A stretch of 64,000 nt of DNA from Pseudomonas laurylsulfativorans (GTDB lineage: Bacteria; Pseudomonadota; Gammaproteobacteria; Pseudomonadales; Pseudomonadaceae): assembly GCF_002906155.1 (NCBI RefSeq), contig NZ_MUJK01000016.1, positions 1 through 64,000 of the forward strand, in the 5' to 3' direction. Shown here piece by piece: positions 15,608 to 23,442 of this stretch (position 1 is its first letter; every line of letters starts with the position of its first letter). A program made the translations under genes and the position numbers. Under the pieces are notes generated by a model. The model was not told the origin of the DNA and searched no databases. It saw only the letters and a list, made by a program, of their open reading frames with translations.

Positions 15608-15638
15608 CAGCCTATCTTTGTGGTTGGCAGCCTATCTG
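15608..15638 (+). repeat. 20-bp-spaced direct repeat before the response regulator
   Basis: GCAGCCTATCT occurs at 15608-15618 and again at 15628-15638, exactly two helical turns apart, ending 4 bases before the start codon at 15643. It could be an autoregulatory site for the OmpR-type protein or affect translation. Confidence 0.4.
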
Positions 15639-15642
15639 GCAG

Positions 15643-16413
15643 ATGAATGCACGCATGCACAACACCCAAACACCCGTGAACGACGACCAAAAAACGCCCG
15701 GTGACGACAAACGCTGGAGCATTCGCGCCCTGATCGTCGACGATGACGTCCCGATCCGAGAATTGATGATCGACTACCTGGCCCGGTTCAACATCCACGC
15801 CAGTGGCGTCACCGATGGCGCCGCGATGCGCCAGGCGATGCAGGCGGAACACTTCGACGTGGTGGTGCTCGACCTGATGTTGCCCGGTGAAGACGGTCTG
15901 TCGCTGTGCCGCTGGTTGCGCGCCGAGTCGGACATCCCGATCCTGATGCTCACCGCCCGCTGCGAGCCCACCGACCGGATCATCGGCCTCGAACTCGGCG
16001 CCGACGACTACATGGCCAAGCCTTTCGAACCCCGCGAGCTGGTGGCGCGGATCCAGACCATCCTGCGTCGGGTACGCGATGACCGCAGCGAACAGCGGGC
16101 GAACATCCGCTTCGACAATTGGCGCCTGAACAGCGTGCTGCGACAGCTGATTGCCGATGATGGCCTGGTGGTTCCGCTGTCCAACGCCGAATTCCGTCTG
16201 CTCTGGGTGTTTATCGAGCGTCCGCGCCGTGTGCTCAGCCGGGAACAACTGCTGGACGCCGCACGCGGTCGCTCGATCGAAGCCTTTGATCGCAGTATCG
16301 ACTTGTTGGTATCGCGCCTGCGCCAGAAACTTGGTGACGATCCCAAGGCTCCGCAGTTGATCAAGACCGTTCGCGGCGAGGGTTACCTGTTCGATGCCAG
16401 AGACATCGGCTGA
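15643..16413 (+). CDS. OmpR-family response regulator
   Basis: The product has 256 residues. The receiver domain (about 27-140) has acidic residues DDD at 33-35, phospho-Asp77 in VVLDLMLPG and Lys in YMAKPF. An OmpR winged helix (about 155-250) follows. It overlaps the downstream kinase gene by one base (TGATG), so the two are coupled as one system. The first 26 residues are a hydrophilic extension, and a second ATG at 15655 is possible. The signal and target genes are unknown; the EF-hand gene downstream is a possible target. Confidence 0.9.
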   Translation: MNARMHNTQTPVNDDQKTPGDDKRWSIRALIVDDDVPIRELMIDYLARFNIHASGVTDGAAMRQAMQAEHFDVVVLDLMLPGEDGLSLCRWLRAESDIPILMLTARCEPTDRIIGLELGADDYMAKPFEPRELVARIQTILRRVRDDRSEQRANIRFDNWRLNSVLRQLIADDGLVVPLSNAEFRLLWVFIERPRRVLSREQLLDAARGRSIEAFDRSIDLLVSRLRQKLGDDPKAPQLIKTVRGEGYLFDARDIG

Positions 16414-17462
16414 TGCGCGGGCGCTTCGATACGCTGTTCGGTCGCCTGTTTGGCGTGCTGCTGCTGGCGATTATCCTCGCGCACCTGCTGGCCTTTGCCT
16501 GGTTTCACCATTACGGCCCGCCACCGCCACCGCCGCCTCCGGAGTTTTCCGAAGGTCTGGACGGGCTACGTCCGCCACTGGACCCGCGCGTCGAACAGCG
16601 GCCGCCACGGCCGTGGTTCGGCGGCCCCTTGGTGCCCCTGACGTTTCAATTGGTCTCGCTGATCATTGCCGCCTGGTACGGCGCCAAACTGCTGAGCCGA
16701 CCGATCCAGCGCCTGAGTGATGCAGCCGAGCGCTTGAGCGAAGACCTCGACAGCCCGCCGCTGGAAGAATCGGGGCCAAGGGAAGCGCGGCAAGCGGCGC
16801 ACACGTTCAACAAAATGCAACGCCGCATCCTGGAACAGGTCAAGCAGCGCTCGCGCATGCTTGGCGCTGTGTCCCACGACCTGCGCACACCGCTGTCGCG
16901 GCTCAAGCTGCGGCTGGAGAAGATCGACGACGACAAGTTGCAAGGCCAGATGCGCCAAGACCTCGACGACATGATCACCATGCTCGATGCCACCCTCACC
17001 TACCTGCACGAACAGCGTACCAGCGAAGCCCCGCAGTGGATGGACGTGCAGGCATTGGTGGAGTCCCTGAGCGAAAATGCCCAGGATCAGGGCGCGAACG
17101 TCCAGGCCAGTGGTCACTGTGCCCCCCTGCAAGTGCAACCGATGGCATTGCGTTCCTGCATCAACAATCTGATGGACAATGCCCTGCGCTATGCCGGGCA
17201 AGCACTGATAACCCTGGAGGATCATCGCGAACAGTTGGTGATTCGGGTCATCGACCATGGCCCGGGTATCGCCGCCGAACAACGAGAAGCCGTGTTCGAA
17301 CCCTTCTTTCGCCTTGAGGGCTCGCGCAATCGCAACTCCGGAGGCGTTGGCCTGGGCATGACCATTGCCCGAGAAGCCGCGCAACGAATGGGCGGGCAGC
17401 TGACACTGGAAGAAACCCCGGGTGGTGGCCTGACGGCCGTGATCTGCCTGCCCCGTGCCTGA
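16413..17462 (+). CDS. Sensor histidine kinase with proline-run periplasmic loop
   Basis: The product has 349 residues, with TM1 at about 12-32 and TM2 at about 75-93, leaving a periplasmic loop of only about 40 residues. The loop holds a run of eight prolines (36-43) and further Pro/Arg repeats. HAMP, HisKA (His155 in GAVSHDLRTP) and HATPase (N box NNLMDNALRY, G boxes HGPGIA and GGVGLGM) follow. The short loop suggests that it senses within the membrane or through a partner, as EnvZ-like small sensors do. It is coupled to the response regulator by a TGATG overlap. Confidence 0.92.
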   Translation: MRGRFDTLFGRLFGVLLLAIILAHLLAFAWFHHYGPPPPPPPPEFSEGLDGLRPPLDPRVEQRPPRPWFGGPLVPLTFQLVSLIIAAWYGAKLLSRPIQRLSDAAERLSEDLDSPPLEESGPREARQAAHTFNKMQRRILEQVKQRSRMLGAVSHDLRTPLSRLKLRLEKIDDDKLQGQMRQDLDDMITMLDATLTYLHEQRTSEAPQWMDVQALVESLSENAQDQGANVQASGHCAPLQVQPMALRSCINNLMDNALRYAGQALITLEDHREQLVIRVIDHGPGIAAEQREAVFEPFFRLEGSRNRNSGGVGLGMTIAREAAQRMGGQLTLEETPGGGLTAVICLPRA

Positions 17463-17480
17463 AAGACACATCCGCCACTT

Positions 17481-17508
17481 TGTGGGAGCGAGCTTGCTCG
17501 CTCCCACA
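17481..17508. repeat. Single perfect REP palindrome
   Basis: TGTGGGAGCGAGC is followed by TT and then its exact inverted copy (13-2-13). It lies 19 bases after the kinase stop. It has no T-run, so it is more likely a REP than a terminator. Confidence 0.85.
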
Positions 17509-17635
17509 GGGGTATCAGTGAGGCTGATTACCATGTGTACCACTCGGTACAAACTCCACATACCCGCGACAACTCGCCCCTTGAGTCTGCATAAGCCGGT
17601 ACACCACCGGTTTATCTTTCCAGGGAGTGAGCACG

Positions 17636-18274
17636 ATGATCGGTAGCATCAGCAGCAATTACTCGAATTTCACCAGCACCAGCATCAGCAGCACCACAGC
17701 CAATAGCGCACGCAGCCAGCAGTTCCAGAAGGACCTGCTGGCCAAACTCGACAGCAACAGCGACGGTTCGGTCGATCAGGACGAACTCAAGAGTGCCCTG
17801 TCGCAGAAATCCGACGACGGTTTGTTGGTCAGCCTGAGCAAGAATTTCGCCGACCTCGACAGCGATGGCAGTGGCAACCTGAGCGGCGAAGAAATGGCCG
17901 CGATGTCTCCCCCGCCGCCACCATCACAACAGCTATCCAGTGACCAATTGTTCGGCCAACTCGATGCTGACAGTGACGGCAGCGTCAGCGCCACCGAGCT
18001 GAGCAGTGCGTTGCAGGCCAGCAGCGGCAATTCGTCGACCAGCACCGACACCAGTGCCGCGCTGCTCAAGGCGCTGGACAGCGACAGCAGCGCAGGCGTG
18101 AGCAGTGATGAACTCAAGGCGGCCTTGCAGGCCGGTCGCGAGAAGAACACCGAGAGCACCACTGATCGGGCGAGCGTCAACGATGCATTGCAGAAAATGA
18201 TCGCCAACCTGACCAAGCAGTATTCGCTCGATAACGTGGCGAGCGTGGGCAAGCACCTGAACGTGGCGACCTGA
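17636..18274 (+). CDS. EF-hand calcium-binding protein with Ser/Thr/Asn-rich N-terminus
   Basis: The product (212 residues) has calcium-loop motifs at 39-50 (DSNSDGSVDQDE), 75-86 (DSDGSGNLSGEE), 110-121 (DADSDGSVSATE) and a weaker one at 148-159. A Pro run at 92-96 splits it into two pairs. There is no Sec signal peptide. Instead the first 30 residues are almost only Ser, Thr, Asn and Ile, a composition seen in type III secreted proteins and in the Xanthomonas EF-hand effector XopAW. Secretion is therefore possible but not shown. The ATG at 17636 has GGGAG 8 bases upstream. It follows the two-component genes on the same strand. Confidence 0.82.
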   Translation: MIGSISSNYSNFTSTSISSTTANSARSQQFQKDLLAKLDSNSDGSVDQDELKSALSQKSDDGLLVSLSKNFADLDSDGSGNLSGEEMAAMSPPPPPSQQLSSDQLFGQLDADSDGSVSATELSSALQASSGNSSTSTDTSAALLKALDSDSSAGVSSDELKAALQAGREKNTESTTDRASVNDALQKMIANLTKQYSLDNVASVGKHLNVAT

Positions 18275-18298
18275 GTCAAAAAGCTCGCGAGTCAGATT

Positions 18299-18378
18299 GT
18301 AGGAGCCGGCTTGCTGGCGATGGCGGTCTTGAAGCTCCCCGCATATTCAAGGGCCTATCGCCGGCAAGCCGGCTCCTA
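18299..18378. repeat. Composite REP element
   Basis: Facing halves GTAGGAGCCGGCTTGCTGGC and GCCGGCAAGCCGGCTCCTAA lie between the convergent EF-hand and permease genes. Confidence 0.85.
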
Positions 18379-18398
18379 AAATGGATATGGCGAGGTTT

Positions 18399-19454
18399 TC
18401 AAGGACGGCGATCTTCGACCCGTGCCTGAGTCTTGCTCCAGTCGATCAACAGGCTGTAGGCCACCGCCAGCAATGTCGGGCCAATGAACAGGCCGATAAA
18501 GCCAAAGGCAATCAAGCCGCCAAACACCCCAAGCAGCACGATGACCAGCGGCAGGTTACCGCCACGACTGATCAGGTAAGGCTTGAGCACGTTGTCGACA
18601 CCGCTGATGACGAATGTGCCCCAGATCCCGAGGAATATGGCCATCCCGTACTCGCCTTTCCAGGCCAGCCACGCGGTCGCTGGAATCCATACCAGCGGCG
18701 GGCCCATCGGGATCAGGCTGAGCATGAACGTCACGATACCGAGCACCAATGCTCCCGGCACGCCGGCAATCAGGAACCCGATCAACGCCAGGATCGCCTG
18801 GGCCGCCGCGGTGCCGATCACACCGTTCACCACCCGCTGTACCGTGCCCGCCACCAGTTCAATGTAGTAGCCGGCCCGCTGACCGATCAGCCGTTCCAGC
18901 AAAGTGTGGACAAACGCCGCCAGACGCGGCCCGTCACGATAGAAAAAGAACACGAAGACGATGCTCAGGGTCAGCTCGAGAATTCCGCCGCCGATCTGCG
19001 CGCTGCGCGCCAGCAACCAGTTACCCACCTGCCCCAGATAAGGCTTGAGCGACACCATCATCGCCGCGCCCTGCTCATCGATGCTGTTCCAGATCCCGAC
19101 CAGCCGCTCGCCCACCAAGGGAATCGAGCCCAACCACACCGGTGCTTCGGGCAGCCCCTCGACCTGCGCATCCTTGATGAATGCCGTGGCATCGCGAATA
19201 TGGTCGGCGAGGTTGAAACCCAGCCACACCAGCGGCGCCGCTACCAGCACCATCCAGCCCAGCGTCAGCAATGCCGCCGCCAGAGACTCGCGGCCATTGA
19301 GGGAACGGGTCAGCAAGCGCATCAGTGGCCAACTGGCAAATGCCAGGACCGCGCCCCAGAACATCGCCGACCAGAACGGCGCCATCACCCAGAAGCTCGC
19401 GCCAAACAGCACCACGAGCAGGATCTGCACCAACAGGCGATCGTTATTGATCAT
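18399..19454 (-). CDS. ydiK: AI-2E-family (YdiK-like) membrane permease
   Basis: The product (351 residues) has about seven or eight membrane helices, with two near the N-terminus (10-60), one at about 150-175 and the conserved C-terminal bundle from 210 on. The AI-2E_transport family features are seen (GLFIGPTLLAVAYSLL at the end, and the G-P-rich IPMGPPLVWIPA). Members export varied small molecules, and AI-2 itself need not be the substrate. The start is the ATG at 19454; a TTG lies one codon upstream. It is probably monocistronic, in the same direction as the DUF4892 gene upstream. Confidence 0.88.
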   Translation of the reverse strand: MINNDRLLVQILLVVLFGASFWVMAPFWSAMFWGAVLAFASWPLMRLLTRSLNGRESLAAALLTLGWMVLVAAPLVWLGFNLADHIRDATAFIKDAQVEGLPEAPVWLGSIPLVGERLVGIWNSIDEQGAAMMVSLKPYLGQVGNWLLARSAQIGGGILELTLSIVFVFFFYRDGPRLAAFVHTLLERLIGQRAGYYIELVAGTVQRVVNGVIGTAAAQAILALIGFLIAGVPGALVLGIVTFMLSLIPMGPPLVWIPATAWLAWKGEYGMAIFLGIWGTFVISGVDNVLKPYLISRGGNLPLVIVLLGVFGGLIAFGFIGLFIGPTLLAVAYSLLIDWSKTQARVEDRRP

Positions 19455-19523
19455 CAAAAGTCTCGAAAAAGTCAGTCAGCAAAAGAGTAGGCGAACGCAG
19501 CGTAGACGTTCGCCCGCTACAGC

Positions 19524-20342
19524 CTACCGCAATAGCTCGATGTGCAGGCCAGAGCCCTCGACACTGCCGGTTTCCATCCGCGCGGCGCGTACGCCTTGAC
19601 CAATCAGGGCCTGACGCCAGGCTTCGGCGTTCGCTCCGGAAATACTGACCCGCAAGGTGGTGTCCAGATTCAATCCTCGAGAAATCAGGCGTAGCCAGGT
19701 CTCGTCAGGCGCACTGTTGAGCTTGGAAAAATCGAGCTCGCCGGTGCTCTTGAGTTCACGCAGCAAGGTCGCGGAGGTGGGCAACAACTCGCCCAGCGGT
19801 GCCGAGGCCTCGAACTGCTCGACATGCAGGTAGGCTTTGCGATTGCCGCGGGTGATGCTGTACAGCGCGACGAGCGTGTTATCCCGTGGCGCCGCAAGTC
19901 GAAGCAACAAGTAGGCTTGTTGATCGTCGGCACCGTACAGCTTGGCGTTGCCGAAGACTTCATTGGCCCAGAGGCTGCTTTCACCGCAATCGCGCGCCTG
20001 GCACCAGAAGAGCAGCCCGGCGTCCTGCTGTTGCAAAGCCTCGCGGGCAGCGGTGAACGCCTCGATGGATGAATGCTCCGGTGGCAACTCGTAGGTCACC
20101 GACGTGACGTTGCCGCGGGCACTGACCTGACCGTCGAAACGCAACTGGCCACTGATCTTGCGGATCGAGCCCAAGGGGTAGATCCGTTCCAGCTCGGCGG
20201 CAGGGCGATAGTCGACAATCTGGGCGTCGACCATACGCGGCACTATCGAGAGGTCCTGACTGCCCGGAACATCGGCGGCGAACAACAAGGGGCTGAAACT
20301 GCACAGCACCAGCAAACTGAGTGAACGCATGGATAGATTCAT
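19524..20342 (-). CDS. DUF4892 exported protein
   Basis: The product (272 residues) has a signal peptide (about 1-23, ending LLFA) and the DUF4892 layout. VDAQIVDYRPAAELERIYPLG is at the N-terminus, a CQARDCGESSLWANEVFG block lies near 115, and an OmpA-like C-terminal stretch (GLNLDTTLRVSISGANAEAW) ends the protein. The function of the family is unknown. The CQARDCG pair of cysteines suggests a disulfide or metal site. The ATG at 20342 overlaps the stop of the GST gene (ATGA), so the two are translated together. Confidence 0.85.
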   Translation of the reverse strand: MNLSMRSLSLLVLCSFSPLLFAADVPGSQDLSIVPRMVDAQIVDYRPAAELERIYPLGSIRKISGQLRFDGQVSARGNVTSVTYELPPEHSSIEAFTAAREALQQQDAGLLFWCQARDCGESSLWANEVFGNAKLYGADDQQAYLLLRLAAPRDNTLVALYSITRGNRKAYLHVEQFEASAPLGELLPTSATLLRELKSTGELDFSKLNSAPDETWLRLISRGLNLDTTLRVSISGANAEAWRQALIGQGVRAARMETGSVEGSGLHIELLR

Positions 20343-20998
20343 CGGATCAGCATGGCCTGGGCGCCCTTGATGACGCTGGCTTCATCGGCACGTTGCGGTA
20401 CCTGCAGACCACGCTGCACCGCCGGCCGAGCCTCCAGGGTGGCCATCCAGCGTTGCAACGCCGTCAAACCCTCCACCGAGACACCCGACCACTCGTAACC
20501 ACGCACCCACGGAAAGGTGGCGATATCAGCAATGCTGTACTCGCCGGCGAGAAATTCCACGCTTTGCAAACGCGTGTCGAGCACTTCGTAGAGGCGACGG
20601 GTTTCATGCTGATAGCGGTCGATGGCGCCCTGGAGTTTTTCCGGAAAGTAGCGGAAGAATACGTTGGCCTGGCCCTGCATCGGGCCGATACCTCCCATCT
20701 GGAACATCAGCCACTGCAGTACCACCGAACGCCCCTTGGGGTCGCGTGGCAACAATTTGCCGGCCTGTTCAGCGAGGTAAATTAGAATGGCACCGGATTC
20801 GAACACGGCGAAATCGCCGTTGGCGCGGTCGACAATCGCCGGAATCCGGCCATTGGGGTTGATCTTGAGGAAGTCCGCGGACTTCTGCTCCTTTTTGTCG
20901 AAACTCAAGGCATGCACCGTGTAGGGCAGGCCGAGTTCCTCGAGCACGATAGAGACCTTGTGGCCATTCGGGGTCGCAGCGGTGTAGAGATCTATCAT
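20339..20998 (-). CDS. Glutathione S-transferase, Nu/YfcG-like
   Basis: The 219-residue protein has a thioredoxin-fold N-terminal domain starting IDLYTAATPNGHKVSIVLEE and the glutathione contacts NPNGRIPAIVD and FESGAILIYLAE. A helical C-terminal domain follows. This is the pattern of YfcG/YghU-type enzymes, which show disulfide-bond oxidoreductase activity with glutathione. The ATG at 20998 has GGGAG at the correct distance. The gene overlaps the DUF4892 gene by four bases and lies 50 bases after the hydrolase gene upstream. Confidence 0.93.
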   Translation of the reverse strand: MIDLYTAATPNGHKVSIVLEELGLPYTVHALSFDKKEQKSADFLKINPNGRIPAIVDRANGDFAVFESGAILIYLAEQAGKLLPRDPKGRSVVLQWLMFQMGGIGPMQGQANVFFRYFPEKLQGAIDRYQHETRRLYEVLDTRLQSVEFLAGEYSIADIATFPWVRGYEWSGVSVEGLTALQRWMATLEARPAVQRGLQVPQRADEASVIKGAQAMLIR

Positions 20999-21048
20999 GG
21001 TTGTCTCCCTTTTCAACCCGCCAAGCCTCGACAGTTGCCCGGCGCAAG

Positions 21049-21903
21049 TCAAGGAATGGCGAAAAACCGATTGAAACAGTCTGCGACAAGATCGGCACCG
21101 GACTCGTCATTGAGGTGCAAATGGTGGCCGCCTGGCAGCTGTTCCCGGCTAAAGGGTAGACGCTCCAGCAACTCCGGGTGTTTGGCGAGCATGCCGTCGG
21201 CGGCAACCACCAGTGTTGCAGGACATTTGACCCGCTGGACGAAGGCCATGGCCTGTTCAGTCGTAAGACGCAACGGCGATGGCAGCGTGAGGCGATTGTC
21301 GGTGCGCCAGGTATAACCGCCCGGCACCGGCATCAGACCACGCTGCGCCAGCAGTTCAGCGGCCTCGCGACTGACCGCCACCAGGCCCTTCATGCGCGCT
21401 TCGATGGCTCGGTCGAGAGTGTCGTAGACCGGTTTGCGCTTTTCCCGCAGATCCAGTTGCGCCTGCAAGGCCATGCCCATGCGCTCGGCAGCGTTTTCAC
21501 CTTTGTCTGTAGGAGGAATGATGCCGTCGATCAACGCCAGGTGGGTGACCCGCTCGGGCATCGACCCGGCGATGATCAGCGAAGCAATGGCGCCCATTGA
21601 ATGCCCCATCAGCGCAAACTTCCTCAGCCCTAGCTGTTCGGCAACCTGCAACACATCGTGGGCATAGTCCCACATGGCGTAGCCGGCGCCTGGCGGGCGA
21701 TGCCCGGAATGACCGTGACCGGCCATGTCCAGCGCGATGATGCGCAGGCCTTTGAGTTTGGGTGCCAGGCGGGCAAAGCTGTTGGCGTTGTCCAGCCAGC
21801 CATGCAGGGCAATGACCGGCAAACCATCTTCAGGACCGAACAGGTGCGCCGCCAGCTCAATGTGCGGCAGGCTCAGGCGGACCTCTTCGACGACGTGGCT
21901 CAT
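21049..21903 (-). CDS. Alpha/beta hydrolase
   Basis: The 284-residue protein has the alpha/beta-hydrolase fold with oxyanion motif HGWLDNANSF (34-43), nucleophile elbow GHSMGAIAS (Ser102) and a late catalytic His in GGHHLHLND. The ATG at 21903 overlaps the stop of the upstream hydrolase (ATGA), so the two paralogue-like genes form a coupled pair with the GST and DUF4892 genes. The substrate is unknown. Confidence 0.92.
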   Translation of the reverse strand: MSHVVEEVRLSLPHIELAAHLFGPEDGLPVIALHGWLDNANSFARLAPKLKGLRIIALDMAGHGHSGHRPPGAGYAMWDYAHDVLQVAEQLGLRKFALMGHSMGAIASLIIAGSMPERVTHLALIDGIIPPTDKGENAAERMGMALQAQLDLREKRKPVYDTLDRAIEARMKGLVAVSREAAELLAQRGLMPVPGGYTWRTDNRLTLPSPLRLTTEQAMAFVQRVKCPATLVVAADGMLAKHPELLERLPFSREQLPGGHHLHLNDESGADLVADCFNRFFAIP

Positions 21904-22706
21904 GCGCAATCCTGTTGTCGACGGCCGTCCCAGCGATGGAACAGGCCTTTGAGCATTTCAGCGGTATCCAGGGGACGCTCGAGCGGAAACATGTGGCCGC
22001 CGGGCATGGTCAAGGACTCACCCAACGGCAGGCGGTCGACCGAACTGGCGTGATGGCGCATCACCACGCGGCTGCTGTGCCCGCGAACCACCGCCAGCGG
22101 CACCTGCAACTGCCGGGTGCTGCCCGGGCTGGTGTGCGGCACGCCGCGATAGATGCTGATCTCCGTGGCCGGGTCGAACCGCAGGCGCAGCTTGTCGTCG
22201 ACCTGGTGCAAGCCATGTTGCAGGTAGGCATCGAAGCACTCCGGGTCGAAGCCGCGGAACAGGGTTTTACCGGCGAAATATTTCCGCGCGCTGTCCAGGT
22301 CGGTGAACTCTTCACGGCGGCCCAAGGTACGCCCGGCCGGGGTCAAGCGGTCGATGAAACCGAAGCGTTTGGCCGCGCGGATGACCCATCGATCGGTTCG
22401 GGTCAGCACTGGCGAGTCGAGCATCACCACCCCGCGATACAACTCGGGGCAGCGCAAGGCCGCATGCAGGTGCAACACGCCACCGAAGGAGTGACCGACG
22501 CCCCACACGGGCTCGGCCTGTTGTTGCAGGTGATGGATCAGCTCATCCACCAGGTTGTACCAGTTGTCGTCCGCCGGGAAACGCGGGTCGTGGGCGTGCT
22601 GCTCCAGATGCGTCACCTGAAACTCGGGTGCCAGCGCCGCAAACAACTTGCCGTAGGTCCCCGAAGGAAAACCATTGGCGTGGGCGAAAAAGATCTGTTG
22701 CGACAT
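21900..22706 (-). CDS. Alpha/beta hydrolase
   Basis: The 268-residue protein has HANGFPSGTYGKLF near the N-terminus (oxyanion region), nucleophile elbow GHSFGGVLH (Ser73) and a late His in PGGHMFPLERP. The motif FAHANGFPSGTY marks a Pseudomonas and plant group of uncharacterised hydrolases. The ATG at 22706 begins the conserved MSQQIFFAHANGFP; an upstream extension to 22823 has no family similarity. It is the first gene of a four-gene leftward operon. Confidence 0.92.
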   Translation of the reverse strand: MSQQIFFAHANGFPSGTYGKLFAALAPEFQVTHLEQHAHDPRFPADDNWYNLVDELIHHLQQQAEPVWGVGHSFGGVLHLHAALRCPELYRGVVMLDSPVLTRTDRWVIRAAKRFGFIDRLTPAGRTLGRREEFTDLDSARKYFAGKTLFRGFDPECFDAYLQHGLHQVDDKLRLRFDPATEISIYRGVPHTSPGSTRQLQVPLAVVRGHSSRVVMRHHASSVDRLPLGESLTMPGGHMFPLERPLDTAEMLKGLFHRWDGRRQQDCA

Positions 22707-22838
22707 ACCTGCAAATCCATAAGCGAGAACAGGTGTTGATTGTCCGCAAGAGCGCGTCCTGCAGCAATGACCGTAACTGACAGGAATAGTGACAGTCCGG
22801 TCAAAGCTATGTGCCAAAGTCACCGTTGAACAAGCTTG

Positions 22839-22936
22839 TGTGGCAAGCGAGCTTGCTCGCGCCCGACTGCGCAGCAGTCGTAAAAGCTATTGAGGCTACT
22901 GCACAGCCCAGCGGGAGCAAGCTCACTCGCCACAAG
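22839..22936. repeat. Multi-hairpin REP-like element, type 2 (diverged)
   Basis: Outer arms TGTGGCAAGCGAGCTTGCTCGC and AGCAAGCTCACTCGCCACA enclose small hairpins (GACTGCGCAGCAGTC). It resembles the elements at 50854 and 54682 but has a different core. Confidence 0.75.
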
Positions 22937-22966
22937 AGCATCTTTAGGTTGCGACTCCCCCCCTGT

Positions 22967-23410
22967 TTAACGCGCTGGCGGTTTTTCTCCCAACGGCACC
23001 ACCGCCATGGTCAACCGCGACACGCAACTGGCCTTGCCCTCATCGCTGGTCAACCGAATGTCCCAGACATGGGTCGTACGGCCGATGTGGATCGGCTTGG
23101 CCACCGCCGTCACCCGCCCACTGCGCAGGCCGCGCAAATGGTTGGCGTTGATTTCCAGGCCCACGCAATAGAATTTGCTGGCATCGATGCACAGGTAGCT
23201 GGCCATGGAACCGACCGATTCGGCCAGCACCACCGAGGCACCACCATGCAGCAAGCCATAAGGCTGATGGGTACGGTGGTCGATGACCATGCTGGCGGTC
23301 AGGGATTCTTCGTCGAAGGCTTCGAAACGGATGTCCAGCACTTCGCCGATGGTGTTTTTCTGGATTGCATTCAACTGCTCGATGTTTGGAGTGGTGCGCC
23401 ACAAGCTCAT
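22967..23410 (-). CDS. Hotdog-fold acyl-CoA thioesterase (YdiI/PaaI-like)
   Basis: The 147-residue protein has the hotdog thioesterase signature YGLLHGGASVVLAESVGS with His55, Gly-Gly and the catalytic Glu64, as in YdiI (MenI) and EntH. These hydrolyse aromatic or acyl-CoA thioesters. The ATG at 23410 follows a clear ribosome site; the longer frame to 23482 runs into the upstream gene. It lies 32 bases after the acyl-CoA ligase stop on the same strand, so the pair may balance acyl-CoA levels. Confidence 0.92.
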   Translation of the reverse strand: MSLWRTTPNIEQLNAIQKNTIGEVLDIRFEAFDEESLTASMVIDHRTHQPYGLLHGGASVVLAESVGSMASYLCIDASKFYCVGLEINANHLRGLRSGRVTAVAKPIHIGRTTHVWDIRLTSDEGKASCVSRLTMAVVPLGEKPPAR

Positions 23411-23442
23411 CGCAGTGTTTCCTTGTTGGTTTTGTTCGTGGA

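Noticed and set aside
17481..17508. Perfect palindrome as an intrinsic terminator of the kinase gene
   Set aside because: It lacks a T-run and its sequence is the REP core seen at many other sites, so REP is the better name.
18381..19490. 369-codon frame opposite the AI-2E permease gene
   Set aside because: The product is very rich in Gln, His and Arg, which is the reverse-frame translation of membrane-protein codons. No ribosome site or family was seen.
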